Source: Dyadobacter linearis
Lineage (GTDB): Bacteria; Bacteroidota; Bacteroidia; Cytophagales; Spirosomataceae
Length of the DNA stretch: 64,000 nucleotides
NCBI RefSeq assembly: GCF_907165045.1
Contig: NZ_CAJRAU010000005.1
Coordinates: 372,001 to 436,000 of the forward strand
Reading direction: 5' to 3'
Below the pieces are notes generated by a model. That model was not told the origin of the DNA and made no database searches. It saw nothing but the letters and a program-made list of their open reading frames with translations. Every line of letters begins with the position of its first letter. Position 1 is the first letter of the stretch. This document shows positions 63,452 through 64,000 of this stretch, one piece after another. The position numbers and the translations under genes are program-made.

Positions 63452-64000
63452 ATGGCCCTCGATAAAAAAGAAGCATTAAAGAAGTTTTTCGGTTACGACA
63501 GTTTCAGGGAACACCAGGCGGAAATCATCGACACCGTTTTGGCCGATAATGATTGTTTTGTACTAATGCCGACAGGCGGCGGTAAATCGATCTGTTTTCA
63601 GATTCCCGCAATCCTGAGAGACGGGCTTACGGTCGTAATTTCTCCTCTGATCGCGTTGATGAAAGACCAGGTCGAGGCGCTGCTGGGCAATGGGGTTTCA
63701 GCGGCTTATCTGAACTCGACATTATCATCCGCCGAGCAGGACCGGATCATGTGGCGCGCGAAAACGGGCGACCTCAAATTGCTATATATTGCTCCCGAGC
63801 GGCTTTTTTCCGGAAATACATTCGAGTTTTTAAAAGAATGGAACGTCGGACTTTTTGCAATCGACGAGTCGCATTGCATTTCTTCGTGGGGCCACGATTT
63901 CCGGCCGGAATACAGGCAGCTGAGTTCATTAAAGATCCGTTTTCCGCAAGTCCCGGTGATCGCATTAACCGCGACGGCAGACAGGGTTACCCGCCGGGAT
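63452..64000 (+). CDS. recQ: RecQ-family ATP-dependent DNA helicase (3' part outside window)
   Basis: 183 residues from the ATG at 63452 to the window edge; an in-frame TTG at 63422 is possible. Motif 0 FGYDSFREHQAEII, Walker A LMPTGGGKSICFQIP, motif Ia VISPLIALMKDQVE and motif II AIDESHCISSWGHDFRPEY (DESH rather than DEAH) are present, followed by VIALTATADR (motif III). It unwinds DNA 3' to 5' in recombination and fork repair. The helicase C, RQC and HRDC parts lie outside the window. Confidence 0.95.
   Translation, partial: MALDKKEALKKFFGYDSFREHQAEIIDTVLADNDCFVLMPTGGGKSICFQIPAILRDGLTVVISPLIALMKDQVEALLGNGVSAAYLNSTLSSAEQDRIMWRAKTGDLKLLYIAPERLFSGNTFEFLKEWNVGLFAIDESHCISSWGHDFRPEYRQLSSLKIRFPQVPVIALTATADRVTRRD

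Overview
The window is chromosomal DNA of a Bacteroidota bacterium, most likely order Cytophagales, family Spirosomataceae (Dyadobacter-like; genus is an inference). Supporting signs are a secreted metzincin with a type IX secretion (T9SS) C-terminal sorting domain, a TonB-dependent receptor with a carboxypeptidase-regulatory-like plug extension, DUF5117/DUF4953 metalloprotease and DUF5618 proteins, lipoproteins, few clear Shine-Dalgarno sites, and promoters of the Bacteroidota type (TTTG-N19-TAnnTTTG). No rRNA, tRNA, CRISPR array, phage or insertion sequence was seen. Most of the window is core housekeeping DNA.

Layout. 1-3.6 kb: cut MarR regulator, then a T9SS metzincin followed by two paralogous small lipoproteins. 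3.6-8.6 kb: PEP carboxylase, XerC/D recombinase, ribosomal protein S21, Ppx/GppA phosphatase. 8.6-12.4 kb: large zinc metalloprotease, a cytosolic-looking M23 peptidase, and a decayed antitoxin/PIN-toxin pair whose toxin has lost its centre. 12.4-21.1 kb: SDR oxidoreductase, CtpA-type protease, acetoacetyl-CoA synthetase, RluB-type pseudouridine synthase with a long basic repeat arm, DegP/Q protease and Hsp20. 21.2-25.3 kb: acpP-fabF-rnc operon diverging from kdsA-PAP2. 25.3-34.5 kb: GyrI-like protein, Tag glycosylase, GDPD, PfkB kinase, DUF5618, cysS-DUF192-M28 cyclase-like operon, a repeat-filled intergenic region, and PBP1C.

34.5-44.5 kb: glycerol kinase, DEDDh exonuclease, the nuoKLMN membrane half of complex I (no nuoA-J beside it), a short CapD/FlaA1-type dehydratase and a secreted esterase. 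44.9-49.6 kb: alpha/beta hydrolase, CBS protein, NAD kinase, dipeptide epimerase and an AONS/KBL-like aminotransferase, all on the plus strand. 49.5-54.6 kb: tatC, pdhA, recF, a ParE-type toxin-antitoxin pair and mannose-1-phosphate guanylyltransferase. 54.7-64 kb: TonB receptor with an Ala-rich insertion, upp, a Wzi-like barrel, nadC, an HHH-plus-barrel outer-membrane protein and the start of recQ.

I did not find a convincing wholly new multi-gene system. The best leads are the metzincin/lipoprotein cluster, the structured repeat region at 31.8-32.15 kb, the internally deleted PIN toxin, the TGACA/TGTCA inverted repeats upstream of hsp20, the hairpin that swallows the start codon of the HHH-barrel gene, the 12-residue repeat arm of the pseudouridine synthase, and the epimerase-aminotransferase pair.
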